A stretch of DNA of 64,000 nucleotides, from the NCBI GenBank assembly GCA_964447405.1, contig CAYUSP010000002.1, positions 558,001-622,000 on the forward strand, given 5' to 3'. The notes beneath the pieces were generated by a model that was given only the letters and a program-made list of their open reading frames with translations, had not been told where the DNA came from and searched no databases. Below, in pieces: positions 26,817 to 34,937 of the stretch (the first letter of the stretch is position 1; the number at the start of each line of letters is the position of its first letter). The position numbers were made by a program, and so were the translations under genes. Source of the DNA: JALNZF01 sp964447405. Its GTDB lineage: Bacteria; Nitrospirota; UBA9217.

Positions 26817-27107
26817 CTACAGATTACGCGCGAGGCGTAATGCTGTCTTGATGTCGGTTGTCTGGGTCCGCTTGTCGCCACCAGCAAGCAAGATCACCAT
26901 GGTGCGCCCCCGCATAGTGTAATAGACGCGGTAACCAGGTCCATAATCGATCCGCAATTCGGAAACTCCTTCGCCAACTGGTTTGACATCACCCGGATTT
27001 CCGGTTGCCAAACGCTCGACTCGTGCTTGAACACGCGCACGAGCATGAATGTCACGCAAGCTGTCAAGCCAATGGGCATAGATATCTGTCTTGCGAATCT
27101 CGTACAT
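26817..27107 (-). CDS. RelE/HigB-type toxin (addiction module killer protein)
   Basis: 96 aa from the ATG at 27105-27107 (98 aa from 27113). It begins MYEIRKTDIYAHWLDSL, then has GVSELRIDYGPGYRVYYT and LLAGGDKRTQ, all typical of the HigB/RelE mRNA-cleaving fold. It forms an operon with the antitoxin gene downstream. The promoter -10 box ends at 27114, so the transcript would begin at or next to the ATG at 27107; the message is probably leaderless. Confidence 0.88.
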   Translation of the reverse strand: MYEIRKTDIYAHWLDSLRDIHARARVQARVERLATGNPGDVKPVGEGVSELRIDYGPGYRVYYTMRGRTMVILLAGGDKRTQTTDIKTALRLARNL

Positions 27108-27113
27108 TAGCAT

Positions 27114-27142
27114 ATTGTAGCCACATGGCTACATATTGTCAA
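27114..27142 (-). promoter_or_regulatory. Sigma-70-type promoter of the higBA operon with overlapping palindromic operator
   Basis: On the minus strand: TTGACA (27137-27142), a 17-bp spacer, then TACAAT (27114-27119). An 18-bp perfect palindrome, TGTAGCCA-N2-TGGCTACA at 27116-27133, covers the spacer and most of the -10 box. This is where an antitoxin dimer would block RNA polymerase. Confidence 0.75.
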
Positions 27143-27213
27143 CGGATAAGTTCGGTCTATCGCTGATTATGGGCTAGGGGGATAGAATTATTTGATATTG
27201 TAGTTAAGAATCT

Positions 27214-27516
27214 CTATTTATTTTTATGTTTTCTTTCTGCTGCAAACATAAATGTAAAACCAATCAAGACGGCAAAGAATAATGATGAAAGTGCCGGAAT
27301 AAACTCGTCACCTTCGGATCGTATCGTGAGCGATAAGGCATTATGTAAACCAATAAACCAGCCAATTATGGCACCCAATATCCCACCAACAATAATATAT
27401 GTTCCAAGTGTGCCAGTTTTCGAATCAGCTGGTTTTTCGGTATACAATCGAATTATGACGTATACAGCGAAAAGTGCCATACACGACAGCATTATGAGTG
27501 ATAGTGTGTTGTTCAT
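27214..27516 (-). CDS. Small membrane protein of unknown function, likely cassette gene
   Basis: 100 aa with three predicted membrane helices (about 5-25, 38-58 and 72-92) and a basic C-terminus. Clearly AT-richer than the surrounding chromosome. Its ATG lies directly against the attC-like hairpin at 27517-27577. I do not recognise the family. Confidence 0.65.
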   Translation of the reverse strand: MNNTLSLIMLSCMALFAVYVIIRLYTEKPADSKTGTLGTYIIVGGILGAIIGWFIGLHNALSLTIRSEGDEFIPALSSLFFAVLIGFTFMFAAERKHKNK

Positions 27517-27577
27517 GATTAACGACGCGGCTGACGCGCCGCCGTCGGGCGCGTCGCAGTCGAGCCGCTAGTTAATC
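27517..27577 (-). repeat. attC-like site between two accessory genes
   Basis: 61 bp bounded by a perfect inverted pair GATTAAC...GTTAATC, with imperfect inner arms rich in GCG (GCGGCTCGACTGCGACGCGC / GGCGCGTCAGCCGCGTC). It starts at the base after the 561-aa gene's stop codon and ends at the base before the next gene's start. This compact gene-site-gene layout is typical of integron cassettes. Confidence 0.6.
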
Positions 27578-29263
27578 TCACTTCTTCTTTGGAATAAAAT
27601 AAATGTATAACAGTGTCAAGGGTGTGGTTAATGTCCCAACGATAAGCCAAAATCTCTTGTCAAGGTTCTTATTGATCGCATTGCGGTAGCTCAGCAAGCC
27701 GCAGAGAAGCATAAGGAAAATCCAAAGAGGGATAACTCTTTCAGGTCGGATTCTTTTGAAGATAAATTTATAATCCGTGCCGAATAAACGAATGACATGA
27801 ACTTGCGCTTGACCTGAAAACAGTTCTTGATATGCCTCAAGATCAACGCCTTGAGCAATAGCGTCTTGCTTGGCTTTTTCGGCGCCTGCCCGGGCGTCTT
27901 CAATTCTCCGCCAATTGTTTTCAGCGAAAATTTTATTAATGCGGCTTGTAGTGCCTTCGGCTTCAGTGATGATGGCAGTGACTTGATCTCTGAATGTTTT
28001 TAAAGAATGCAAATCGGTTTGTTCCAAGGCAGGGTCTGTAACTACAAGGTCTGCGCAATGGTAACGATTTTTAGCATCTGATTCATGCTGAAGGCAGTAT
28101 CCGATTATTGCACGATAGAAAGAAGTTGATGGCGCATGATGCTTAACAGCATCAATAGCTCGTTTGCGGACATCGGCAGATGAGTCATGCTCTGCCATAT
28201 CGCTGAGGACCAGCAGCATTTTAAACAGTAATGTATGATCGGGAATGATTCCGGCGGTTAATTTATTGAGGGCGGCTAAGCGATCTGATGCCGAGGAGGA
28301 ATTAAGCTTAGTAATTTCTTGGCCAAGTTCTTCTGGATTTGGTGACGCAGATGATGAAGTTACTGATTTGTCGAAATCAAACATCAAGTGAGCGGCTTGC
28401 TTCCGAGCATCGCGCCATTTTGAATTATGCGATTCGAGATCATTATATATTGAATCAACTAATTTGAACTCGCCGACACTTATGAAGACGCGAGCTAACG
28501 GATATAACGCTTCTGCACGAAGTTCGGGATCAGAAATGGTCTTCACTGCTTCATAGTATTTCTTTAATAAACTTGATGTGGCGTCAAGATCGTAAATCTC
28601 CCATAGACCATTCTTTTGTGGATCCCATGTTACGCGTTTTAAGTCACGGTTTATTTCTTCTATGGCAAGTCGATTCTTACTATTTTCAGGATAGGCTTGG
28701 AGGTAAGGAAGATAAGCATCGATCGATCGTCGAATGTGGCAGTCTACGTCACCCTCACATTCTCCCATTGATTCTTTTTCTGCTGCCATTAGAAAAACAG
28801 CTTCAGGTACATATGGGCTTTTTGGATATTTTAACTTGAGCTCTTTGAGTTCGACCTGATCTTGATAGTTTGCAGAAAGAAAGGTTGTATATTCGCTTTT
28901 ATGCTTTGCATAATATGCTTCAACAGCAGCCTTTTCATCGGGAATGAGATAGTGTCTTCCGTCAATCAATCTCCCCATCGTTATTTTCGATCTTAGGATT
29001 AGAAATAATACCTTATCATTTTTTGTTGATGCAGTAAGCCGCTCCAACGAGTTGAGAATCGGGAATGTAAGTCCTTCGTATTTCTGATGTCTAAATTGAT
29101 CCTTAGCTTGATCAAGCGTTTTTTCGATATTATCAAGTTCGTCTTCAGTTACTGCAGAATCTGCCAATTTGGCTTGTGAGGCACTGGTATTTGAAATGAA
29201 CGACAGACAAAGTAGACTTGCCATGACAAAGCCGGTCGGGGAAAAACATCTGTTATTTGCCAT
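27578..29263 (-). CDS. Large secreted/membrane helical-repeat protein of unknown function, likely cassette gene
   Basis: 561 aa. Signal peptide over residues 1-30 (ASLLCLSFISNTSAS). Residues of about 40-290 are helical and TPR-like; about 310-400 resembles HEAT repeats (SSADVRKRAIDAVKHH). A helical stretch precedes two C-terminal membrane helices (about 512-528 and 538-556) and a KKK end. The AT content is well above its neighbours', which suggests transfer. No catalytic motif is seen and I do not recognise a family. Confidence 0.7.
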   Translation of the reverse strand: MANNRCFSPTGFVMASLLCLSFISNTSASQAKLADSAVTEDELDNIEKTLDQAKDQFRHQKYEGLTFPILNSLERLTASTKNDKVLFLILRSKITMGRLIDGRHYLIPDEKAAVEAYYAKHKSEYTTFLSANYQDQVELKELKLKYPKSPYVPEAVFLMAAEKESMGECEGDVDCHIRRSIDAYLPYLQAYPENSKNRLAIEEINRDLKRVTWDPQKNGLWEIYDLDATSSLLKKYYEAVKTISDPELRAEALYPLARVFISVGEFKLVDSIYNDLESHNSKWRDARKQAAHLMFDFDKSVTSSSASPNPEELGQEITKLNSSSASDRLAALNKLTAGIIPDHTLLFKMLLVLSDMAEHDSSADVRKRAIDAVKHHAPSTSFYRAIIGYCLQHESDAKNRYHCADLVVTDPALEQTDLHSLKTFRDQVTAIITEAEGTTSRINKIFAENNWRRIEDARAGAEKAKQDAIAQGVDLEAYQELFSGQAQVHVIRLFGTDYKFIFKRIRPERVIPLWIFLMLLCGLLSYRNAINKNLDKRFWLIVGTLTTPLTLLYIYFIPKKK

Positions 29264-29558
29264 GTATTCTCCAATTGGTTAACCCGTGTTTCTCTAGCCG
29301 CCTGCGGCTAGGAAAGAACGGATTTTCGTTCTTTACCAGTTAGCAATGACTATGCCAATCCATCATTTGGGAGAATGAAAATCTTCGCAAAATCGGTTCC
29401 GCCAATTCAGTAGTTCAAAAGTATATTGGAATATCTGCTGTACTCCTGCTGGGGCAGGCTCAATGAATTTAAAAGGTGTTGGTTACGCTGAACGCTTCGT
29501 GTAAAGCATAACAAAATTTTGCCGAAACAGGTCAGGCATGATGAACCTATGCTCAACC
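29264..29558. other. 295-bp intergenic stretch with two hairpins
   Basis: It holds ctagccgcctgcggctag (29293-29310) and an aaagaacg/cgttcttt hairpin just after it, flanked by GGTTAACC and GTTAGC. The order vaguely recalls attC, but the arms do not fit. No ORF is supported. Confidence 0.45.
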
Positions 29559-29915
29559 TTACGCGCTGTAACCGAATTTCCCGGCCACTGCAGCCAAACG
29601 ATTATCGTGTGTCCAGATCGGAACATGTGACAAATGGCACGACGCCAGAAGGTGTGCATCAATGTATCCGAGACCCTGCCCCATCAGCCGATGCTGCTCG
29701 ATAAACCGGAGGACCTCGTCGTCCCCTGCCGTCCGAACAAGAGGGAGGGTATGCAGCAGCGAAAGAATGTTCGCCCGGTTCTTGAGGTTGCCGCAGGCAA
29801 GCTCTCCAATGATGAATGGGTGACAGAGGACCTTACCCTCCTGCAAAGGCTGTTCGAGCCCCACATTCCCTCGTCTCAAGTGGTCGATCCAGACCGAGGT
29901 ATCGACAAGGACCAC
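29559..29915 (-). CDS. vapC: VapC-type PIN-domain ribonuclease toxin
   Basis: 118 aa. The PIN acidic residues are visible: D5 (VDTSVWID), E38 (IIGELACG) and the Asp of GYIDAHLLAS near 85, with a late Asp in THDNRLAA. It probably cleaves tRNA or rRNA. The start is GTG at 29913-29915, one base after the VapB stop codon, so translation is coupled. Confidence 0.9.
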   Translation of the reverse strand: MVLVDTSVWIDHLRRGNVGLEQPLQEGKVLCHPFIIGELACGNLKNRANILSLLHTLPLVRTAGDDEVLRFIEQHRLMGQGLGYIDAHLLASCHLSHVPIWTHDNRLAAVAGKFGYSA

Positions 29916-29916
29916 G

Positions 29917-30114
29917 TCACTTGCCCTCGGAACGTCTGCGGGGAACCGGCTTGAGGTCTTTCTCGGCGCCTCCCAGGCGGGCCAGGCGCTTTCCGCTCTC
30001 GATCACGATCAATGCTTCAAGACCTCGTTTGACCAGGGACGTTTTTTCCTTGATGCCGGTGAGCTGCGACGCTCGGGAAAGAAGTTCATCTTCTATGTTC
30101 AACGTGGTGCGCAT
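29917..30114 (-). CDS. vapB: VapB-type antitoxin, ribbon-helix-helix
   Basis: 65 aa from the ATG at 30112-30114 after an AGGGGGG SD. The N-terminus MRTTLNIEDELL is the beta strand and start of a ribbon-helix-helix DNA-binding domain; the C-terminal basic tail would neutralise VapC. An upstream extension of the frame covers the operator repeats and is unlikely to be translated. Confidence 0.87.
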   Translation of the reverse strand: MRTTLNIEDELLSRASQLTGIKEKTSLVKRGLEALIVIESGKRLARLGGAEKDLKPVPRRRSEGK

Positions 30115-30133
30115 GGAGCCCCCCTGTAAATGA

Positions 30134-30175
30134 TATGCATTATATGATGACTTAGTATGCATCATCGGTATGCAT
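30134..30175 (-). promoter_or_regulatory. VapB operator candidate: three TATGCAT copies over a promoter
   Basis: TATGCAT occurs at 30134-30140, 30156-30162 and 30169-30175. On the minus strand a TATAAT box at 30139-30144 abuts the first copy. No good -35 is seen. Repeats at this position fit autoregulation by a ribbon-helix-helix antitoxin. Confidence 0.55.
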
Positions 30176-30218
30176 AAGTCAAGCAGGGAATTATGCTGAA
30201 TTCTGGAGTAAGCGCATT

Positions 30219-30238
30219 CCCCGCAGCTTGCTGCGGGG
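30219..30238. repeat. Perfect hairpin CCCCGCAGC-TT-GCTGCGGGG
   Basis: A 9-bp perfect stem with a 2-base loop in the gap between vapB and the bactofilin gene. No T-run follows on either strand. A dispersed repeat or mRNA-end hairpin are both possible. Confidence 0.55.
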
Positions 30239-30402
30239 TTAGACAGCGAGCGAATACGATAATTATCACTCCTTGAGAATCGAAGATTCCCTGCAGATGC
30301 CGATACGAACTTTATAGGCTGAAGGGAGCATCAATAAGACGGGCGGGAATGCCGTATGCGGCACTGAAGCCGGGATGGCGGAAGAGAAATGGTGACTGAA
30401 TT

Positions 30403-30564
30403 TCACCGGCCGCGGCTGATTTGGTTGCGGTCCCGGGTATGTTCCCGCTGACGCCCCAGCCTCCTGTCGCGCAGTAGTTTTTCCGTAGTGTAGCGACCGA
30501 GTCCTGCGCCGCGGAATGCCTCGACCGGATCTTTCGAAACAGGTTTTGATTTTGCTGTTTTCAT
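30403..30564 (-). CDS. Possible small antitoxin-like protein
   Basis: 53 aa, basic, containing DPVEAFRGAGLGRYTTEKLL followed by RDRR. This resembles the C-terminal half of small VapB/AbrB-type antitoxins, in which a flexible tail binds the toxin. There is no SD and no toxin gene beside it, so it could be a remnant or a chance frame. Confidence 0.3.
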   Translation of the reverse strand: MKTAKSKPVSKDPVEAFRGAGLGRYTTEKLLRDRRLGRQREHTRDRNQISRGR

Positions 30565-30605
30565 GTGATGCGATGCCCGGGACAACGGGACACACGTTGC
30601 AGATT

Positions 30606-31007
30606 CTACTGCTGCTGGCGGTCTGAAAGCGATACCACTTTCTGCTCGGGTTTTCTATCCACCTTCATTTCGCAATTACCGTCGAAGAGGACGCCTTCCT
30701 CAAGGATCAAAACCGGCGTTATGATATTGCCGCTGATTGTGGCGGGAGCAAGGAAATGGACCTTCTGGGTTGCGATGATATTGCCCTCGATCCGCCCGCT
30801 GCTGATGAGCGTGCCGACGCCGATCTCGCCGTTCAGATAGGCGTCATCGCCGACGATCAACGTATCCTGGGAAATGATCTCGCCCTGGACCTTGCCGTCG
30901 ACACGGATCGTTCCGATGAAGCTGAGCACTCCTTTGAACTCGGTACCCTTTCCCAGAAACGCTGAGATCTCCGATTGCTGCGGTGTACCGGAACCTTTCT
31001 TTAACAT
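30606..31007 (-). CDS. Bactofilin
   Basis: 133 aa from the ATG at 31005-31007 (SD GGAGG). The central DUF583 beta-helix repeats read FKGVLSFIGTIRVDGKVQG and then SGRIEGNIIA, flanked by short disordered tails, as in bactofilin cytoskeletal proteins. Bactofilins near parAB help anchor partition proteins in some bacteria, for example Myxococcus; the position downstream of parB fits that. Confidence 0.9.
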   Translation of the reverse strand: MLKKGSGTPQQSEISAFLGKGTEFKGVLSFIGTIRVDGKVQGEIISQDTLIVGDDAYLNGEIGVGTLISSGRIEGNIIATQKVHFLAPATISGNIITPVLILEEGVLFDGNCEMKVDRKPEQKVVSLSDRQQQ

Positions 31008-31183
31008 GGAAAAATCCTCCTGCGGGAAATTCAATAGTTTGAATCCATACGTTTACACGAAAGGATGCTTATACGTGAAGTATATCAGATGTTTTGTGCG
31101 AGTCACGTGTTTGAAATCACAACCGGCTAGTTCCCTGCATACGCGGTTAGTGAAGTGTTTCATTAATTGTTTGTGTGTTGGTG

Positions 31184-31257
31184 GTCATTCTGAGCGCAGC
31201 GAAGAATCTCGCATTTCCAGGCTGATGCCAGACCCTTCACTTCGTTCAGGGTGACAG
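31184..31257. repeat. Intergenic inverted-repeat element, GTCATTCTGAGC type
   Basis: gtcattctgagcgcagcgaa starts at 31184 and is answered by acccttcacttcgttcaggg, then tgacag, ending at 31257. This is a pair found between genes in many bacterial genomes. It lies between parB and the bactofilin gene in 281 bp without another ORF. Confidence 0.7.
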
Positions 31258-31288
31258 CTTACGTTAACGAAGCGATGGTCGCACCATT

Positions 31289-32134
31289 TTAGCTGATCTT
31301 TTCCAATAACCGGTCAAGCTCCTCAGGAGAATAATACTCTATCACGATTCTCCCGCCCCGCGCAGTTGATACGATGCTCACTTTGGTTCCCAGGGACTTC
31401 TTGAGCTTTTCTTCAACAGCTTTCAGGTCTGCGTTTTGCCGGGACTTTTTTTCTTTCGGCGGATTCTTGATCTTTGCAGCTATTGACTCCGCATCGCGGA
31501 CCGAGAGTCCTTTCTTTACGATCCATGCAGCCACCTGAACCTGATCGCGTACGCGTTCAAGGGAAAGAAGCGCCTTGGCGTGTCCCATGCTGATCGATCC
31601 GGCAGCAAGGTCCTGTTTGATTTCCTTGGGAAGGCTTAAGATGCGCAGGAAGTTCGTGACGGTTGACCGCTCCTTGCCAACGCGTTTTGCGAGGTCCTCC
31701 TGGGTAAGCTTGAATTCATCCTGCAGTCGCTTGTAGGCTTCCGCGGCCTCGAGGGGATTCAGGTCCTCGCGCTGGATGTTCTCGATCAGCGCCATTTCGA
31801 GAAGCTCGCGCTTGGTCGCTTCCTTCACAATTGCAGGGATGGTCTTGAGTCCTGCGAGCCTCGATGCGCGCCATCGCCGTTCGCCGGCTATCAGTTGGTA
31901 ACCGCTCCCAACCCGGTGCACGATTATGGGCTGGATAACACCCTGCTCCTTGATGGAGGCTGCTAATTCCTTCAACTTATCATCGTCAAAATGTTTTCTT
32001 GGCTGATACTCGTTCGGTACGATTCTATCCAGCGTGATATCAGAGATGCCGAGAGCTTTGCGGTCTTTTTCATCGAGTGTTGAGAGGTCGGGAATAAGAG
32101 CACCCAGCCCTTTACCGAGCGCTTGCTTTTGCAT
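31289..32134 (-). CDS. parB: Chromosome partition protein ParB
   Basis: 281 aa from the ATG at 32132-32134, inside the end of parA with SD AAAGGAGG. It begins KQALGKGLGALIPDL. The CTPase/N-terminal domain has GERRWRASRLAGL and ENIQREDLNPLEAA; a helix-turn-helix KRVGKERSTVTNFLRIL binds parS; the C-terminus dimerises. The two parS palindromes at 33419 and 34902 are its probable loading sites. Confidence 0.96.
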   Translation of the reverse strand: MQKQALGKGLGALIPDLSTLDEKDRKALGISDITLDRIVPNEYQPRKHFDDDKLKELAASIKEQGVIQPIIVHRVGSGYQLIAGERRWRASRLAGLKTIPAIVKEATKRELLEMALIENIQREDLNPLEAAEAYKRLQDEFKLTQEDLAKRVGKERSTVTNFLRILSLPKEIKQDLAAGSISMGHAKALLSLERVRDQVQVAAWIVKKGLSVRDAESIAAKIKNPPKEKKSRQNADLKAVEEKLKKSLGTKVSIVSTARGGRIVIEYYSPEELDRLLEKIS

Positions 32135-32888
32135 TGCTGATGACCTCCTTTGCGAGCTCGAGATAGCTTTGAGCGCCCCGGGACCGGATGTCATACAGCA
32201 GGACGGGCTTGCCATGGCTTGGCGCTTCCGAGAGTGCAACATTTCTATGGATGACCGTTTGATAAACCTTGCTGCCGAAATACTTCCGCACTTCCTGTGC
32301 AACCTGGTCTGCAAGATTGTTCCTGCTGTCGTACATGGTGAGAAGCACGCCTTCTATGGTGAGGTCCGGATTGAGTTCCTGTTTGATGAGCTTGATGGTG
32401 TTCGTCAAGGCGGTCAGCCCTTCGAGAGCATAGTACTCGCACTGCACGGGAATGATCACACCGTCAGCGGCGGTTAGTGCATTCACGGTCAGAAGGCCGA
32501 GCGACGGCGGGCAGTCTATGAGAACATAATCGTAATTGTTCCGGAAGCCGGCAATGGCCTTTTTGAGCACCCGCTCACGCGCTATCATCTGGATCAGCTC
32601 GATTTCAACGCCGACCAGATCGATCTTGGCGGGTATAACGTCGAGCCAGGCGAAATGCGCTGATCTTTTGATCTCATTAAGGGGTTTTTTTCCGGTAAAC
32701 AGGTCGTACGTGCTGCCGACAATGTCATTCCGGTCTATACCCATGCCGCTGGAGGAGTTGCCCTGGGGGTCGGAGTCGATAAGCAGGACCTTTTTTTCCG
32801 CAGCTGCCAATGATGCGGCGATGTTCACGGTGGTGGTTGTCTTGCCTACGCCGCCCTTCTGATTGGCAATCGCGATTACCCTGCCCAT
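32112..32888 (-). CDS. parA: Chromosome partition ATPase ParA/Soj
   Basis: 258 aa. Deviant Walker A KGGVGKTTTTVN near residue 11, Walker A' DSDPQGNSSSGMG, and DCPPSLGLLT. It binds DNA non-specifically in its ATP form and is displaced by ParB. It overlaps parB by 23 bp. Confidence 0.96.
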   Translation of the reverse strand: MGRVIAIANQKGGVGKTTTTVNIAASLAAAEKKVLLIDSDPQGNSSSGMGIDRNDIVGSTYDLFTGKKPLNEIKRSAHFAWLDVIPAKIDLVGVEIELIQMIARERVLKKAIAGFRNNYDYVLIDCPPSLGLLTVNALTAADGVIIPVQCEYYALEGLTALTNTIKLIKQELNPDLTIEGVLLTMYDSRNNLADQVAQEVRKYFGSKVYQTVIHRNVALSEAPSHGKPVLLYDIRSRGAQSYLELAKEVISNAKASAR

Positions 32889-33032
32889 GCTGTGAAAAAT
32901 CCTCCGCCCGCTGACTCAAAACCGTGCTACTTTACCATAAGGTAATAATAAAAGGAAGAAAAAACTCGGGAAATGGCCTTGCTACTGGGATATTGCATGA
33001 AATTAAGCAGGTAATTGATAAACCCAACAAGA

Positions 33033-33353
33033 GCACTTGGACGCAGATAAAATCGGATAAACGCCGACAAGGATAGTTCAGAGTCATTCGTGTTTTGGTT
33101 GAAGAAACCAGACATTTCAATCGGAAGAATCATCAAAACAAACCTTCGTACACAGATAACGGCGGATTCAATTATGATTGTCACGGATAATTCTATGATG
33201 TATCAGTGAAAATCGTTTTATTCTTATCGGCTCTTATCCGTGTCAAAGGTTCTGTTTGCTTTCTTATTTGATGTATATGAGCTTTCAACTTATTTACGAA
33301 TCAGTTCTGCCCAGTGTCCTGCATGATCAGCGATAATCCGCGCTCATCCGCGT
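33033..33353. repeat. Intergenic inverted-repeat element, family C
   Basis: The left arm at 33033-33064 is identical over 32 bp to the one at 12304. The right arm agcgataatccgcgctcatc starts at 33329 and matches the right arm near 12419 with a few changes. Between them, ttatccgtgtcaaaggt (33233-33249) also occurs at 6060-6076. The 550-bp gap 32889-33438 has no supported gene. Confidence 0.75.
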
Positions 33354-33418
33354 ACAACAGCCGTTTTCGTGAAGAATAGTAAGGGAATATCGTGCGAAAT
33401 CCGCTGATCCTGTGGCGA

Positions 33419-33434
33419 TGTTCCACGTGGAACA
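33419..33434. promoter_or_regulatory. parS partition site 1
   Basis: TGTTCCACGTGGAACA, a perfect 16-bp palindrome, two bases from the general parS consensus TGTTTCACGTGAAACA. It lies just past the stop codon of the Clp1-type gene and upstream of parA. Confidence 0.9.
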
Positions 33435-33438
33435 GTTT

Positions 33439-34506
33439 CTAAATTTGCCCCAGTTCTCCACCAGCAGGGCTTACACGGATTGAGCCAAGCGAAAGGTGCC
33501 GCACTGTTGAAAGATCCTTGAGCGGAGTGATCAGCCGGATGGACAGCTCTTTCAGGTCGATGTTGCGCAGGATCCCGAGGCCCAGGCACAAGTTTCGGTC
33601 GTCGTTCAGGCCAAGCAGCATGTGGTCAAGTTCCGATCGCTTGAGTATCATGACTTCCCTGACCCGGTATTGTTCCTTCGCGGTATATTGTTCTGCTTCC
33701 ACATAGTCACCATCAACAAGTAGGAACAGCCTGTCTGCAGCCAGTTCCGCATGGATCACGATTGCCTGGAGGATGTTCGAAAGCTTGTTGATGTCCCGGA
33801 AGCCGAGGCGTTCGCCCGTACCCAGGCCCGGGCCGTGTATGCCGACGTCATGGAGGGCGATCTCATGAAAATCAGCGCCGCGAAAATATTCCTTAAAACG
33901 CTGTTCACGAACAGCCTGCCGTGCTTCCCGGGTTGATACCTTCGCGTCAGGTGATACGGGAATCCGCTGGATCAGCAGGTTGGCGCGGTGCGAATGGGGA
34001 GCGAGCAAATGCTCGACCTCATTCCCCTTCTGCAAAGCGACGACGTAGCGCGGAGAGATCATGTCGATCTCATGGAACTTGAGATCGCGCGCGGCGCCTC
34101 CGTTCACCAGGCCGCAGGTGTTGATCAATATGAGGTCGGGTGCCGTAGTATGGGCAAGAGTGACCAGTTTTTGCAGCCCGGATATCATTTCAAGCAACCG
34201 GCCTATTGGCGACGTGTTGCCTGTGAAGCACATGACCATGGGGACCTTTCGCTTCAGCAGATCGCCAGGCTCGGAATATTGTGTAAGAGATATCACTGAC
34301 GGGGGGCCTATGCAGGGCTGTCCCGGGTCCGCATCGATCCAGGCTACTTTCCCCCCTTGACGGCAGATGAAACCAGCGAGATACAGGCAGAAGGTTGTCT
34401 TACCCGATCCTGGGGCGCCAATGACCAGGACAGGGCCTCCGTGCGCGCGGATCTCTTCAGCCAGTTCGCGCCATTCCTGCGGTATTTTTAATGAGCCCTC
34501 TACCAT
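33439..34506 (-). CDS. Clp1-type P-loop protein (polynucleotide 5'-kinase family) between parS sites
   Basis: 355 aa from the ATG at 34504-34506; a longer frame would run through family B repeats. Walker A is GAPGSGKTTFC near residue 30, then WIDADPGQPCIGPPSVISL, CFTGNTSP and ILINTCGLVNGGAARDLK, matching the Clp1/Grc3/Nol9 kinase layout. In eukaryotes and archaea these phosphorylate RNA 5' ends; bacterial members are not well studied. It sits between parA and rsmG on the same strand. The substrate is unknown; nucleic acid is a reasonable guess. Confidence 0.75.
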   Translation of the reverse strand: MVEGSLKIPQEWRELAEEIRAHGGPVLVIGAPGSGKTTFCLYLAGFICRQGGKVAWIDADPGQPCIGPPSVISLTQYSEPGDLLKRKVPMVMCFTGNTSPIGRLLEMISGLQKLVTLAHTTAPDLILINTCGLVNGGAARDLKFHEIDMISPRYVVALQKGNEVEHLLAPHSHRANLLIQRIPVSPDAKVSTREARQAVREQRFKEYFRGADFHEIALHDVGIHGPGLGTGERLGFRDINKLSNILQAIVIHAELAADRLFLLVDGDYVEAEQYTAKEQYRVREVMILKRSELDHMLLGLNDDRNLCLGLGILRNIDLKELSIRLITPLKDLSTVRHLSLGSIRVSPAGGELGQI

Positions 34507-34548
34507 GATCTTCTTCTCAAGCTCAGCATCATCCTGGAAAAAACAGTA

Positions 34549-34880
34549 AACCACAGATGAACGCAGATAAACACCGATAAACTTAAAAACGGCAGTTGGA
34601 ACCACGAATGAACACGGTTAAGACCCACAATCGACAACGTACTGTGAAAAAGAAATTCGCCTAATTAGTGATAATAACGTTTACCTTAGCACTTTCAAGC
34701 ATCTGTGTTTATCCGCCCGCGCCCAGCGTTTACGAGTGGCATCGCGAGTGCAGGGTGTGTTCATCTTCTATGTTCAATGCTCTTCTTAGAATAAATCAAA
34801 AGCTTGTATCGCCCGATCGGTGTGGTCCTGATATCTAGTTTGTTCTTGATTTGTTTTTCATCTGTGTATATCTTGGTTCC
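34549..34880. repeat. Cluster of family B repeat arms
   Basis: Arms at 34549-34581 (aaccacagatgaacgcagat and on), 34599-34622 (ggaaccacgaatgaacacgg and on), an inverted arm at 34698-34714 (catctgtgtttatccg) and another at 34859-34880 (tcatctgtgtatatcttggt, then tcc). The gap 34507-34937 contains this cluster and parS 2 and no supported gene. Confidence 0.65.
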
Positions 34881-34901
34881 AGCTACCATTTGAAGGATTA
34901 T

Positions 34902-34917
34902 TGTTCCACGTGGAACA
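34902..34917. promoter_or_regulatory. parS partition site 2
   Basis: A second exact copy of TGTTCCACGTGGAACA, 1,483 bp from the first, just beyond the rsmG stop codon. Confidence 0.9.
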
Positions 34918-34937
34918 TTCCAGTTATAAGGCAGCAG

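Noticed and set aside
29279..29350. attC site upstream of the 561-aa gene
   Set aside because: GCTAAC and GTTAACC boxes are there, but between them are two separate perfect hairpins and not the imperfect arms of attC.
30266..30595. 109-aa minus-strand ORF
   Set aside because: Arg/Pro-rich composition without SD or motif; it overlaps the more plausible 53-aa frame.
32135..32314. N-terminal extension of ParB
   Set aside because: It lies in the parA coding sequence in another frame; the SD and KQALGKGLGALIP start point to 32134.
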